64,000 nucleotides of DNA from Neospora caninum Liverpool (taxonomy: Eukaryota > Apicomplexa > Conoidasida > Eucoccidiorida > Sarcocystidae). The DNA lies in contig NC_018386.1 of NCBI RefSeq assembly GCF_000208865.1, positions 372,001-436,000 on the forward strand. The letters are read 5' to 3'. The position numbers and the translations under genes are program-made. Under the pieces are notes generated by a model. The model saw nothing but the letters and a program-made list of their open reading frames with translations. It searched no databases and was not told the origin of the DNA. Of this stretch, positions 38,171 through 50,400 are shown one piece after another. Within the stretch, counting starts at the first letter, position 1, and the number at the start of each line of letters is the position of its first letter.

Positions 38171-41100
38171 TCACCAGAACACAATCGCAATCATGAGGTA
38201 CGCCGCCATCAGCATGACCCCTTCTAGCCAGTTGCTTTCTCCGTCTTGGACAATTGCTGAGAAACAAACCGGCATCAAGGCGTAGCTGTTTAAGTCTCAA
38301 GGTTTTCCGGAAGCCAAACGCATGCGCACGCATACGCAACCGCAAACGGTTGTCTACACTTGCATATAGAGCGACTGGCATCTGCGCTGCCTCGCCACAC
38401 ATCTACCCCACATCCACAATATATATATATATATATATACGTATATATATAAGTATATATAAAAATATGTATATACCTATATATATATATATATATATAT
38501 ATAGGTACGTATGTAAATATGTATATAAGTATATACTGGACGAAGAACTTGCGTGTGTAATCGGTGTTTGTGATCGTAGATGCTGAGGCAGCGACTAGAA
38601 ATTTGGAGGAGACGTTGGGATGTTTAAGGCATGCCTCTCGCGCGAGGCCAGGTTCCAACCGACACAAAAAGCTCTTGCACTTACCCATCGCCACAAGCAC
38701 AGCCATCAAGAGGACGAGCGCACTCATCGGCTGCACTGCGAGGGTCAGCGGCTGGTCCAGGGCCCACCCCGCACAGACGGTGAAGGGGAAGACGAAGAGC
38801 GCAATCTGCAGACGAAAAAAGGGAAAACGCCGCACAGGAATCCCTCGCCGGAGAAGACAGACCACGCAGCCGTGCCCGGGCGCCGACACCTAGGGGATTT
38901 TGTTCGTCTTTTCTCAGTGAACTCCTGTGAAACACGCATTCATTGCACCACCTAAACAGCCCCGAGGCGTCGTAGGCGCGACACTCAAATATCTAGCTGC
39001 CGGTCCAGATTCCACGCAAAGACTCAGACGTGGAAGAGACGCATGAGCGGAGAGGCGGCTACCCCGGGAGAGAAACGCGAAAGGCAGCGGGGCTGATGCG
39101 TGCGCGTCGCCGAGGCAGACGCAAAAACCGCTCGGCGAAAAAAAAGCGCGCCGTGGTCGACCCTCTGAGCGTCTGTCTCCGGCGCAGGGACGGCGCAGGC
39201 CTTCTATATTGGTCTCCACCCCGCAGCATCTCGCTTTTCCTACCTGAGCCGAAGAGCCGACAGCCACGCCCATCGCAAGATCCACTTTGTTCTTCATCGC
39301 CACAGTGACGGCCGTCAAGTGCTCGGCGGCGTTGCCTGCGCAAAAACCACGAACACACACGAGTCGCGCGTGCAAACCGGAGGCGCCGCCCGCAGCCGGG
39401 GGACATTCTCCCGGCGCGCGGGGAACAGGCTCGACGCGGGTGAAACCCAGCAAGTGGGAAACCCAGACAACCAACTCAGGGCAGAAAACAGGACGTGAAG
39501 CGACACCCCAAATGCAGGGGGAATGTCCAGCTGTTTGGTAAAAAAGAGTCACCGACTTCTCGTCCCCGAAAGAAACTGAGACGCCCTCAAGCCTTCTGCA
39601 GGGGGTTGAGGCGGGGGGGGGGGGGGAGACGGTTGCACAAGATGCGTAGGCAGGGCTGTACGGGCGACTGCGCGGATCTGGGATTCCCTTGGTGCTCCTT
39701 TGCTTACCCACGATCGGCAAGAGAATGACGCCGATGAAGCTCTCCGGGAGGCCGTAGTTGGTCACAACGGCGTGAATGGAGCCGACAAGGTATTCTGTAG
39801 GGCGAGCGGAAGACAGCCACATGAATGGAAAGGCAGGAGGTGGATTCAAACCGCCCTCGTCTTGGCTGCGATCACGTCCCGGCTTCGTCGCCTCTACGCT
39901 TCTTTCGCTCTCTCCTTCAGGCTCCGCACCTTGACCCCGGCTGTGGTTCGTCGGTCTTTCTCTCTCTCTCTCCCAGCGGTTTTGCTGAGCCGAAACGGAG
40001 TTTGCCTTCCCTCGTTGGAGGTCTTCGTCCTTGCTTTCTCCTCCGGCACCCCCAGACGTATCTCGCCCACTTTTTGGTCTCCCGCGAAGTCTCTCGCACG
40101 CAGATTGCATTCTTTCCTCTCTGCTGTCGCGGCTCCGCCAGAGTCGCCTTCCCCCGCCCGCTCCCTTTCCACTTTTCCTTGTTCCCTCCGGCATATTCCC
40201 CTTGCGCTGATCCTCCCTTTTGCCGCGGGTCGGAGTCTCACCTGAGTGAACGGCGATGAGAAGCGTCACGATGAAGAGAATCACCGTCGCGGCTTCCCAA
40301 GACATCGATGGCCACTCTTCTTCGCCTAAAGAGAGACAGGGAGACCCGAAAGAGGGGGAAGACCTCGGAGAGCGAACAGCGAGGCGAGAAGAAGAGATGC
40401 ACCAGAGACTGTGCGAACTGCGGAAACGGTTATCCAGAGTGGTGACGGAACGACGAAAGAACTCCACAGGAGAGCGACGAGGCCCGCTCGAGCCGCGAAC
40501 TCCCGAAGACGAAATCAACAGACGAGGGAGAAAGAGATATGTCGCCTGCCGGAGCGCGCTCGGCCGCAGACAAAAGAGAGCGCCGTGTGAGATGCAGAGA
40601 AAGGCGGCCAAGAAAGAAGAAAAAAGCGAGGGTTGGCAGAGTGAACTGCAGGGACACAGGAACGGAAAAAAGTACTCAACACGTGCTAAAGGACGCACAA
40701 CGGAGACGGCACGCTTTGTTCACGGCCCTGGCGGGCCGTGTTCGTCATCGGCCAAACCTCAACGGCCAAAATTACGGGACGAACGAGAAGAGTCAAACGC
40801 TCCCATATTCCCGTTCCTCGCTGTCCCCGTCGATCCCCAAACCCCATGCGGCTCAGAGTCGAAATCGCCGGTAGACTGCAGTGGCTGCTGCTTGTTTACC
40901 GTCTTCATCGTCTCGAAAGAGATTAAGGTGCGTGTACAGCTGGAAGAAGAGGAAGAGACAGTAGGTCAGCCCAATCAGCACCGCAATCGTCCTGCTTATC
41001 TGGAAGAGAAGAAACAAACGCATGTGTACACCGCACGCACGTCGTCCTATACATTCGGCGACGCAGCTCGCCACACGGATACACAGCCAGACAGAAAAGT

Positions 41101-42709
41101 TACTCAGCAAACAACAGACACGAAGAGACGCAACCGCGTCTCCGCTCGAAATCTTCGTCTCCCGCAAACGCGCGCGCGCACCCTAAACCAGATCTGCGCC
41201 TGTCTCCGGGAGTCTCCTTGAGAAGTCCCAGACGCAGTGCATGAAAGGAGACAGTGGAGAGTGTCTGGAAACACGCGAACCACGCATGCAAACGAACCCC
41301 GCAAGTACCCTGGCGAGGACTCGCCACATGCAAAGACTAGCGCACGCGTATGGTCATATACCCCCGTGGCGCCTCGTGCGTACGTCGACACCTAGCCAGA
41401 CTGACCCCCGACCCTGTACATACAGCTGCGCACACGGGCTGACGCCCAAACAGGCGTTGAATTCACAGCGCCGCCACAAGCAATGCCACAGAGGCGTTTC
41501 AGACTTCTCCACACCAACACCCCCGTACATCCTCTTCCAACACGAATTCAATGAGAGAAATGCACAGGTGCCCGCAGGCTTACTTTGATGATATCGTAGG
41601 TTGGACTCGCATGGTCATTTCCCGATGCTGCGACTGTGGGGATGACGATGCTCATGCAGGAGAGGAGCAGAAGCGTGACGCTGCATGTCGCGCCTGTAAC
41701 GAGGCACACACAGAGAACAGGACTGCTTGGAACGCCCGAAACGTTCCTCTCTCAGACCGCTCCGGCGTTCGCCGTGGCTATGGGCTTCTGCGTCACCTAA
41801 CCCTCCCGCGTCTCCGCCTGGTGGACGTCCGCCAGCGCATCGTCTGGAACAGCCAAGAACGAAGGGGATTCCTACGTTTCGACACACGTTGTCTGGGGGG
41901 AGTGTAACGCGTTGCACTCCAGATTTTCACTTGCTTTCTCGGATCCAATAGTTCGATGCACGTTCCATGGCCATGCTAAGTCCCTCATTTGCAGAGGATT
42001 GGAAAACAACAGGAGCAAGAGTCGTTGGCGGCGACTCGCGGCGCAGGGTCGCTTCCTCGCATACAGTCCGCCAGAGGAGACGCGCGACCGTTGGGTATAG
42101 CGCCAAGCTGGACACGCGCGAGGCGCGTCGTCTGCCGGCTCTGGAGGCTGCTTGACAAGACTTGTTCCTCCTATTTCGTGCTTTCCAGTTCGGTCGAGAG
42201 CCGCTCTTCCCGCCCGTTTCTGCCTCGCAGGCGCGCGAGGTGGTTTTCGGTTCCTCCAAACCTCGCTCTGATCCTTCGCGCAAACCTGCCTCGCTTTCTT
42301 TCTGAATCTAAACGGGCCGTGTGACGGGTGTTTTCAGGTAGGTGTCGACTGCGCCTGACCTTTTTCGTTGAATTTTTGGACATGGTAACGAATGCCACCG
42401 GCGAAGAAGGACATGCCCAGAACCAGAAGCAAATTGGAGAGGATACTGCCCAGCATCGTTCCTTGGACGACTGACAGGAGTCCCTGAAAAAAACGAAAAC
42501 ACGCGGTGAAAGGGTGCGTGCATTGGAGTCACCGGGCCGACGCCTCCACAGACCCACACGCATCGCTTACACGCAAACGCCAAGACGCGCGCATCTCTGG
42601 CTGTCTATGTCTCGACGAATCTACCCACAAACGCTTCCCAATGTCGCTCCTGCAACTCCTATCAACAAACAGCCCCTGAATGACGGAACCAATACACGAC
42701 GTTTCCTAC

Positions 42710-42741
<32 letters not shown>

Positions 42742-44746
42742 CTGCATATATACAGATATACATATCTGCACCAAGGTAGAGGCGGGCGTGACGTGTCGTC
42801 TTTGTTTATCCCTGTCGTCCCCCCTCTCGCACGCTCCGTGTTCCTTCTCGGTTTTTTCACCGCTTGCCGCCCTCTGTCTTCCCTTCCCCTTCGCCTTCTC
42901 TTTCCCTTCTGTCTTGTTCGCTTTTCCGCGTCCCTCCTTCTCTCCTTCTCTCCTTCGCGCTCGCTTTCTGCATCCTGTCGTTCTCTCTTGTTCTTCGTCC
43001 TCGCCTTACCACTCGCAACGCTTGCACGGACATGATCATCTCGACGGCGTTGCCGAAGGTTGCGTTTAACAGTCCGCCGATGATTTCTGACAACAGACGC
43101 ATCGCAGGGACGGCAAGATGAGGAGACACCCAGGGGATCCAGCGAGTTTCCCTCGCCGTCCTTGGTTGCGGCCTTGGCCTTCTCGTCTCCTCGATGCATT
43201 TCATGGCCCTCGTCTTTCGAGTGCGTTGAGCACCGTGGGGACCCCGCGTAGGTGGAACGATTTGAATACCCTTTTACAGGTGCACAAAGCGGTCACGCTG
43301 TTCGCGACACGCCACGTGGAAGCTACGGAAGTTTCCCTTGGAATGTTTCCCCGTCTGGGCCTCTCGAGCACTTTGAGTCGTCCGTCCCCAAGGCGGGGCA
43401 CGAAGGAAGAGCCCGTTTGGACAGCACGGAGACAGGAGACAGGCGACACACTGGCGCCGTCTGCAGAGCCTGCCTCTCTGTGCACGTGTGCCTCACCTCC
43501 CGTGTGAAGCGCAAGTTCTTCGGTGGCGTTGCCGAGCAGGGACGCGAGAGGAATGAGAGCCAAGAAGTTGCAGACGAAGACAAAGAGCGGCGAGCCGCTG
43601 ACCAGAACGCTCCAGAAAGAAAGCGGCACGAAAACGAGGAACAAGTTCAACCTGCAGAACCCACAACGCACGGCAAAAGAAGCGACTTGCCCAGGAGCGA
43701 GACAGCCCACGTGCACGGTCCCTCTCTGGGGCGGGGGGGGGGGGGGGGCCGGATTTTGCGCAAACGTATCCAGAAACACCCAAGAAAAGCATGCCAACCG
43801 AACCGGGGGCGTCGCTGAACCAAGATATAAAACAAAGCTTTCTCACCGGCCTGAGAGCATGTGCCACACGCGCTGCATGTCTTCCTTCAAGGTGAAGCGG
43901 TAGTAGTCATTCAAATCTTCGACTTCTTCGTCAATCACGCGCGAGTCGGAGGAAGGCCCCATGAACGCGCCTTCGCCGGCGCCGCCTAACGAGCTCCATC
44001 CTTCGGACAGCAGACCGAGATGCAACTGGCGACTCGGCGCTCCTGCGCCGGTGGTCAGGTGACACACGCCTGAGGGAAGCGCAGCAGCGAACACAGTTCT
44101 TCCACTTTTCAGGCACACCGGGCGCCCTCGAAACAGCGCGGACATGGGAGCTTCGCAGCGACGCCTCGTGGCGCAAACACCAAAGACAGCCAACAGAGAG
44201 AAGACCCACGCCGACTTTTCCGGGGCCTCCTTCTGTCGTCCATACTCTGACATGCTTCTCTCCTCTCGCCTCCTTCCTCGCCTCTCCTTTCTCCTCTCCT
44301 TCCCTCCTTCTCTCACCTTCCTCTCCTTGCCTTCTCTCTCTCCTCCCCCCTCTCAATTTCTCCTTTCCCTCTCTCCCCGTCTCTCCCCTTCTCTCCTCCA
44401 CTCCGTTCCTCCTGTTTCTCTCCCTCTTCTCTCGCCTTCTCCCCTTCTCTGCTCCGCTCCGTTCCTCCTGTTTCTCTCCCTCTTCTCTCCCCTTCTCCCC
44501 TTCTCTGCTCCGCTCCGTTCCTCCTGTTTCTCTCTCGACCTTTCCCGCTCTTTCTCCGCTTCTTCTGAGAGGCTCACCGTCCTCGAGCTGAGCGGAGATG
44601 TCTCGGCCGCCCGCGGCGCCGGGACCGGAGCCCGCCGCAGGCTGCGGGGGCTGACGGAGAATCACCGAAGACACCCGCGGTTTGTGGATAGGCTGGGACA
44701 GCGTACGCCTCACGTAGGAGGTTGCGCGCACTCTGCCCATCACCAT
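38171..44746 (-). CDS. CAX: CAX-type Ca2+(cation)/H+ antiporter
   Basis: CAX proteins use the proton gradient to load Ca2+ into acidic compartments. Exons from the 5' end: 44746-44578, 44069-43847, 43651-43497, 43086-43010, 42483-42360, 41693-41584, 40999-40900, 40325-40242, 39794-39708, 39335-39244, 38805-38685, 38256-38171; 475 residues, all junctions in phase. The first half has [20 protein letters not shown] and the c-1 motif [14 protein letters not shown] (acidic E198) followed by [16 protein letters not shown]. An acidic loop near 313-323 separates the halves. The second half has the c-2 motif [17 protein letters not shown] (E381) and ends with [16 protein letters not shown]. Both acidic exchange residues are intact. 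About eleven hydrophobic segments fit the family. ATG 44746 is the first in frame; a hydrophobic stretch upstream (to 44845) is open but lacks ATG. The exon 5 donor is GTCAGG. The gene diverges from the one at 47404. Confidence 0.95.
38418..38535. repeat. (TA)n-rich tract in the last CAX intron
   Basis: Two TA runs of about 20 nt each, joined by GTATATATAAG-type sequence, between the last two CAX exons. Confidence 0.9.
39613..39626. repeat. Homopolymer G run in a CAX intron
   Basis: Fourteen consecutive G on the + strand, between CAX exons 9 and 10. Confidence 0.95.
42709..42765. repeat. (TA)n microsatellite in a CAX intron
   Basis: TA-rich tract between CAX exons 4 and 5. Confidence 0.9.
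43733..43748. repeat. Homopolymer G run in a CAX intron
   Basis: Sixteen consecutive G on the + strand, between CAX exons 2 and 3. Confidence 0.95.
44403..44537. repeat. 56-nt pyrimidine-rich tandem repeat in CAX intron 1
   Basis: Units at 44403-44458 and 44459-44514 plus a partial copy to 44537, each beginning CCGTTCCTCCTGTTTCTCTC. They sit in a longer CT-only stretch from about 44265. Read on the minus strand the unit is Arg/Glu rich in every frame, which creates long false open frames. Confidence 0.9.
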
Positions 44747-47403
44747 CTTGGCAACAACGCGCGAAAACGGGAAATAAAAACAGAAGAACGCGACGAGGCC
44801 GATGCGCCACGCGCGAAAGATGAAGCCACCACGCTTCAGAGACAAAAAGACGAGAGACGTGGAAGAGGGGATATGTATCGGGCGTTTGAAACTGGGCGCT
44901 GCCGGCGGCAGGCAAACGTCGAAATAAAAGGCACCGGAGAGCGCGTCAGCCCTTTCCGTGTTCCCCCTCTCTGTGCGAATCCGACGCGCTGTCTTCTTCT
45001 TCCAAAAAATATGTGAAAAACACCCAGGGAGATGCGGCGATTCGGGTGGACCTCAGAGTGGAAAGGGGCGGGAGCCGTGAGACTCGCCGTTCTCCCCCGC
45101 GTCGACGTTTTAGTGTTCGCGTCCGGCGGTCTCTTGGCCTTCAGTCCTCTTTCGGCGCCCTCCCACAACCGCACAAAAAGGAATGTGCGCAAGACCTCGC
45201 TCCGGCTGCAGGTTTTTTCTAGACGAAGGTGAAAACGAAGAACGAATCGAAGCGTCTAAAACAACTGAAAGAATCTGTGGAACTTTCGCTCTAAACAAAC
45301 AAGGCAATCTTGTTGTTTTTTCGCGCAAATTTGTGTCTCACGTAAGAGATGTGCCGGGTCTTTTCTCATTTGTCCTCGAGAGTCGCCAAGCAGACGCCTC
45401 GGAACGAAAAATCGTTCAGACTCGCGTTCCCTCCATCTACAGTTGCCCATACAGTGACACACGTGAAGATACGGTTTCGCCGATGGCACCCGGACGCATT
45501 TATGCATTGTACGTACACTGGTACGCATTCGCATGCAGACGGTCAAATCTTGGCGCCTCGTCAGGAGGCAGAAATGGGCAGGCGACGGTTCTCTTTCTTT
45601 GTTACAGAAAGCCCAGGAAGCACGCGTTGCGGCTGTGCAACCGAGCCTCGGTGACTCTCCGTCTCTCTGTCTCTCGAGGCGAGTCCGGAGGGCGACGAGA
45701 AGTCGCGAGGAGACAAAAGAAAAAAAGGCGAAGCACAAGAAGGAAGACGGAAGGGACCGGGCGCGAACGAGAGAGCCGAGGCAACTGCTAGAGACTGGCC
45801 AAGAGACGGGAGAGGAAAACGCGGAGCGGCTGCTGAACGAGAACTGGAAGGCCCCAGCCGGACAATCGACGGCTTCCGGGCAAAAGGTTTGCGACTTGCC
45901 CCAGAAATAAACGAAGAGGAGCGGCGGATCGAGGCGGATCGGGCGCGGACAAGCCGAGGGGAAGGCCGAGGCGGATCGGAAACGCGCGAGAAAATCGAAA
46001 AAACGAGCGAAGCAAGGCGCGGGGCCTTGGTTGCGTCTCCTGGAAGCGGGGCACTGCAAGGAGAGTCCGTCAATTCCGGACCTTGAGAACTGCTATCGCG
46101 AGGGGGTGAGAAGGAAACCAGGAAACCACGTTCCCTTCGCGGCGTTCAAACATGCAGTGTCGTCTGGCCCCGCCGATTCCCGCGATGTATAAAGGTGAAT
46201 CGAGGATCCGAGTCGGCGTCGCACTTTGCTCCGTGCCTGTGCGCCGTGCGCGTGCATGCAGCCAGCTCGGAGCGCCGCCAAAATGCAGGGGCGACGGAGA
46301 CAGCGAAGGCCTTTCGCGAGATCCAGGAAGGAGCCAGGGAGAGAGTTCAAGAGACGCTCGACTCGCCAAGCAGCTGAGTTCACCTCACGCAGTTCTCCAC
46401 TGTCTTCCGGTCAAGTCTCCTCGCCTCTTTCCCCGCAAGTCCGCCTTGCCTTCCAGTCTCTTCGCCAGGATTCCCGCGCCGTCTCTCCATCTCTTTCTGG
46501 CGACTCCGGCGAGTCCGGGCCCAAAGTCGGGAGATGTGTGAAGGCGGACGGGGCCTCGGGTTTTTAGAGGCAGAGGAGCGTTTTGCGAGAAAGAAGCGAG
46601 CGAGCTTACGGGTCCCTGGTGTGTCTCGGGAGATCCTCGCCTTTCTGGAGGCTTCTTCGAGAGCTGCGTGCCCGGTCGCTTGCCTCCCGCTGCGAGAGTG
46701 TCTCGCGTTCAACTTTTCGGCCAAGTGGCGCGCGGCTTCCGCGGAGCTCGGCACGGAAGTTTTCGACGCACAAACCGCCGTATTTCCGCTCAAAAATGTG
46801 CGTTCGCCACTGGCATCAGCCCAACTCCCAAAAGTGACGGAGGGAAACACATTCTCGGCGATACGGGACGCGAGTCTTGTCCCCTTTTGAAGCGGCCCAG
46901 CCTCAAACCTCCGGCACCCCAGCTGCACGGTGGCGGCGCAAAGGCACGACTCTTCGACGTGTCTCCGCAAAAATTTTGGTGTAAAAGTAGACCCAAGGTT
47001 CTCTTTTATTCATAAACTGGACAAGGCGATGCGTGCATTGCGGGTCTCGTCTTTGCGGTTTTTCTTCTGAAATGCAGCTCCACCGGCCTCCCCCTTTTAC
47101 GGATTCCCCCTGCTTGTCCTCGCGGTGTACGTACACCGAGGACGTGCAAGTCTCTATAGGCACGTGTGTCTGTGTAGAGAGATGTGCAAATGTTTATCGT
47201 TGACAAGTACGGTAGTAAGACAGCTGGAATGACCAAAGAGTGTCGAGGTGTGCGCGTGTAGGTGTATAGACGCCGGGCGTCGAAGGAGAGCGTCCGTTTC
47301 TCGATGTCCTTCCGACTGGAACGGGGCCTCGGATAGAGCCTTTCGTTCCCTTTTTGCGCGCAGATTTCGCCCTCAGCTGAAAGGCTTCTTCGAAGACGTA
47401 AAG
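44747..47403. promoter_or_regulatory. Divergent upstream region shared by CAX and the 47404 gene
   Basis: The 2.7 kb between two start codons that point away from each other must hold both promoters and 5' UTRs, and could hold untranslated exons. No core promoter was identifiable. Two AGAGACG heptamers (45802-45808 and 46350-46356) match a motif described in Toxoplasma promoters, but this number is near chance. Open frames of 118-267 codons here have no recognisable content. Confidence 0.5.
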
Positions 47404-50400
47404 ATGGGGTCGAGTCGCCACCGCCACCGGAGGCGAAAATGCGACGCAGCCGGTCCAGACAGTCACCCAGAGCCAAGACCTGCCGAGACGAAAAGCATGG
47501 CGGGAGACGAAGAGGACTCCGACTCTCCAGGTTCAAATCCAGGCACTGGACTGCCTCTTGCGAAAGAGAATGGCCTCGGCCTGGTGCCTGCTGTGACCTC
47601 GCCATCCGAGCGGGGCTCGCCAGCGCTCGGGGCTGAGACGGGACACACAGAGCAGAAAAACGAGCAGAAAGAGGAACAGAGAGAAGAGAGAGGAAAGGAA
47701 CCAGAGGCGCAGAGAGGAGAACAGAGGGAAGAGAGAGGAGCGAAGGGTGGAGAAGAAGCGAAGGAAGACAGACGAAACGGCGTGAATGGCGACAAAAGGG
47801 GTGAGACGGCGAAAGTGGATCCGAGGACCCGAGACGAGCGGCGAACCGTCGGGGCGACTCCGAGGGCAGTTCCGCGGTTTCCTCGAGAGACAGTGGAGGC
47901 GCGAGCCGCTGAGACGGGAAAGCGGGAGGACGAAGGAGAGCAGGAAGGAGAACAGGAAGGAGAGCAGGAAGGAGGCGAAGAGGCGAGGCCGAGAGCCGAG
48001 CGTCGCAGGTTTCATGAGCCGGCGGACGACATGGAAAGCGCGAGGCAGAAGGCGTCTCCGACTGAAGAGAACGGCACGCACGGCCGAGGCGGAGGAGCGG
48101 GCGACCCAGGGGACAGGGTCTCCGGCGAGAGAACGTTAAAAAAGGAACAAACCGAGGAGAAACCACCCCGGAGTGCAGGCGGGGAGAGTCACGAGGGCTC
48201 GGAAGGTCGCACCTCCGGAGAGGACGAAACCCGGCAGCGCGTGTCTAGCGGTCCAGGCGACGACGTTTTTTTCGCAGGAACGGCCAGAGGAGACAGCGAT
48301 CGCGCGCACTCCGCAGCCACTTCCCTTTCGTCCATTTCGATCTTTGGAGGGAAACGCACGCCGCCGGAAAGTCGCCCAGCTACCCACCTCGGAGCCGCTT
48401 TCCGCGAGGCTGGCGCCTCGTGGGAGAGCACGTCCTCCGACTCGGATGTGCCTTCCGGCGATCGGACCGCGGGCTCGGTGTCTTCCGGGCCTTTTTCCTC
48501 GCGGAATGCGCTTTCCCGCGCAGCGTCTCAAGAGGCACACTTCGGCGCACTCGCCTCGTGCGAGGCATGGCCCAACCGACGAAGGGCCGCGAGAGACACA
48601 GACTCGGTGGAGAGACATCTCTATCGAGGCGCTCGTGGAGGCCGTCGGATCCCCGACGCGTGGGACCTCCCGGCGCCAGGCCTCGGCTCGCCGCGTGCCC
48701 AGGCTCTGTGCAGGCCGCAGACAGACGCAGCCCCAGCAGGTGCTGCCTTGGCGAGACACGCCGAGAGCGGCGGAGAGACGACTGGGGACGGAGACGTCTG
48801 GACGCCGACGCCCTTGGAACGCCTCCATACTTGCTTGCAGACCGTGCGAGAGCAAGGCCTCCCCTTTCGCGTCCTGACGCAACAAACCGACGAGCAAAAG
48901 GTCCGGCTTCTCCTCTTCGCCGCTCTCCTCCCCTCCCTCATGGTCATGGCAATCCCAGTATCCGCCGCCATGTGTCTCATCGCCATTGCAGCCATTCCGG
49001 TGAGTCGCAAAATATACGTATATATATATATATATATATATATAAATGTATTTCTGTATTATGTGTTTCTGTATTATGTGTTTCTATACTATGTATTTCT
49101 GTACTATGTATTTCTGTGCTATGTATTTCTATGTCTATGCTTAGTAGGCAAATGGAATGTCTGTTGGGTTCGTAGACGCACGCGCGGGCATGTCCGGCGA
49201 ATCACCTCGAGGTGTACGTAGTTGACTATGTGCACGGGTGACAGGATACCATACTGTGTGAGAGGAGTTTGAGTCGAAGCGTCCGGGCGGCCCTACGCCC
49301 GGTGTAGAAACATGTGCGGATGCACTTGCGTGCATGTCTGTGGACGCGCGGTCGTCTCCTCGGACCTGCACAATCTCACAGAGAACATTCACTTGCCAAT
49401 ATTCATACATATACATATATATGTATATATGTATGTATATATGTATATGTATATATGTATATATGTATATATATATATATATATGTGTATATATGCACAA
49501 GTATGTGAATACATATAGGGATATGTCGCTTTGGAGATGTCGCCATTCCTCTCCCCACACACCCGGTGAGCGTGGCGACCCTGCGCCGTCTGCCTGGGAG
49601 TCTGTTTGCGCGCGAAAGGGTTGTCTGGTGTACGTTTCCTCTTTGCGGGTGTCCGCAGCTCTGCGCGGTGTTGCCTGTGACGCCGGTGATTGCCATGCTC
49701 TTTCTCCGGAGAGGAAGCGGACCGGATCCCGTAAGATCTTTTGGTTGTTTCGTCTGCGACGCAGTACACACAGGCTGCTGCGTTTTCGCGCGTTGTATGG
49801 CGGCAGAGATGCCTTTGCGGTCGGGAGCACCCTCTGAAGAAAGTGTTTGTGCATGCGCTGTCTGTTTCTCTCGCACCTTTGCGGGGACAAACTTGGCAGG
49901 AACCGATACGTCACACAAAGCCTTCAGTATGCGCTGAAACCGGGAGAACCCCTGCGAACGGGGACAGCCTGGCTGCCACCAATTGTCGCTCTTTTCACCA
50001 TCGAAAACCTGTTTTTCTTCCCATCTGTGTTTGGCGCTTCTTTTGGTTCGTCTGCAGCGCGAGGAGGAACATGCAGACCGGAGTTCTCCTACAAATCTGT
50101 TGCGTCGGGACGAGACGTTTCTTCGTTGCTTTCTCTTCTCGCTTCTTCTCCTTCCTCTTCTTCTGCTTCCCGGTGCCATCTTTCTCTCCATCTCTGCGTC
50201 GCTCCTCGTTCTCGCCAGTCCGTTCTTCGGCATCATCGTGCCCGTTCTCTTCCTCCTCGCAATCGCGTTTCTTGTAAGCGAAGCGGGGGCGACCGTGAAC
50301 CTCCCCAGAACCGCCTCTCTGCGCGTAAAGGCGTCGAGTCCACAGGCATGTATGCAGACGCCCCTGTGTGGATCGGCATCGAACTTGGCGCGGATTCGTC

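Noticed and set aside
38914..40698. 594-codon minus-strand open frame
   Set aside because: It reads through CAX exons 8 and 9 and their introns; the conserved pieces are bounded by clear splice sites and the intron parts have no conserved content.
43931..45016. Long Arg/Glu-rich open frames on both strands
   Set aside because: They come from the CT-rich 56-nt repeat in CAX intron 1 and its opposite strand.
45802..46356. Two AGAGACG promoter-like heptamers
   Set aside because: The count is about what chance gives in 2.7 kb, so I do not call them sites.
47530..47540. GGTTCAAATCC, like a tRNA B box
   Set aside because: It lies inside an exon, and no A box or cloverleaf surrounds it.
49000..49221. 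Read-through extension with VFLYY repeats after exon 1 of the 47404 gene
   Set aside because: A consensus donor (CCG/GTGAGT) ends the exon at 48999, and the extension is microsatellite DNA.
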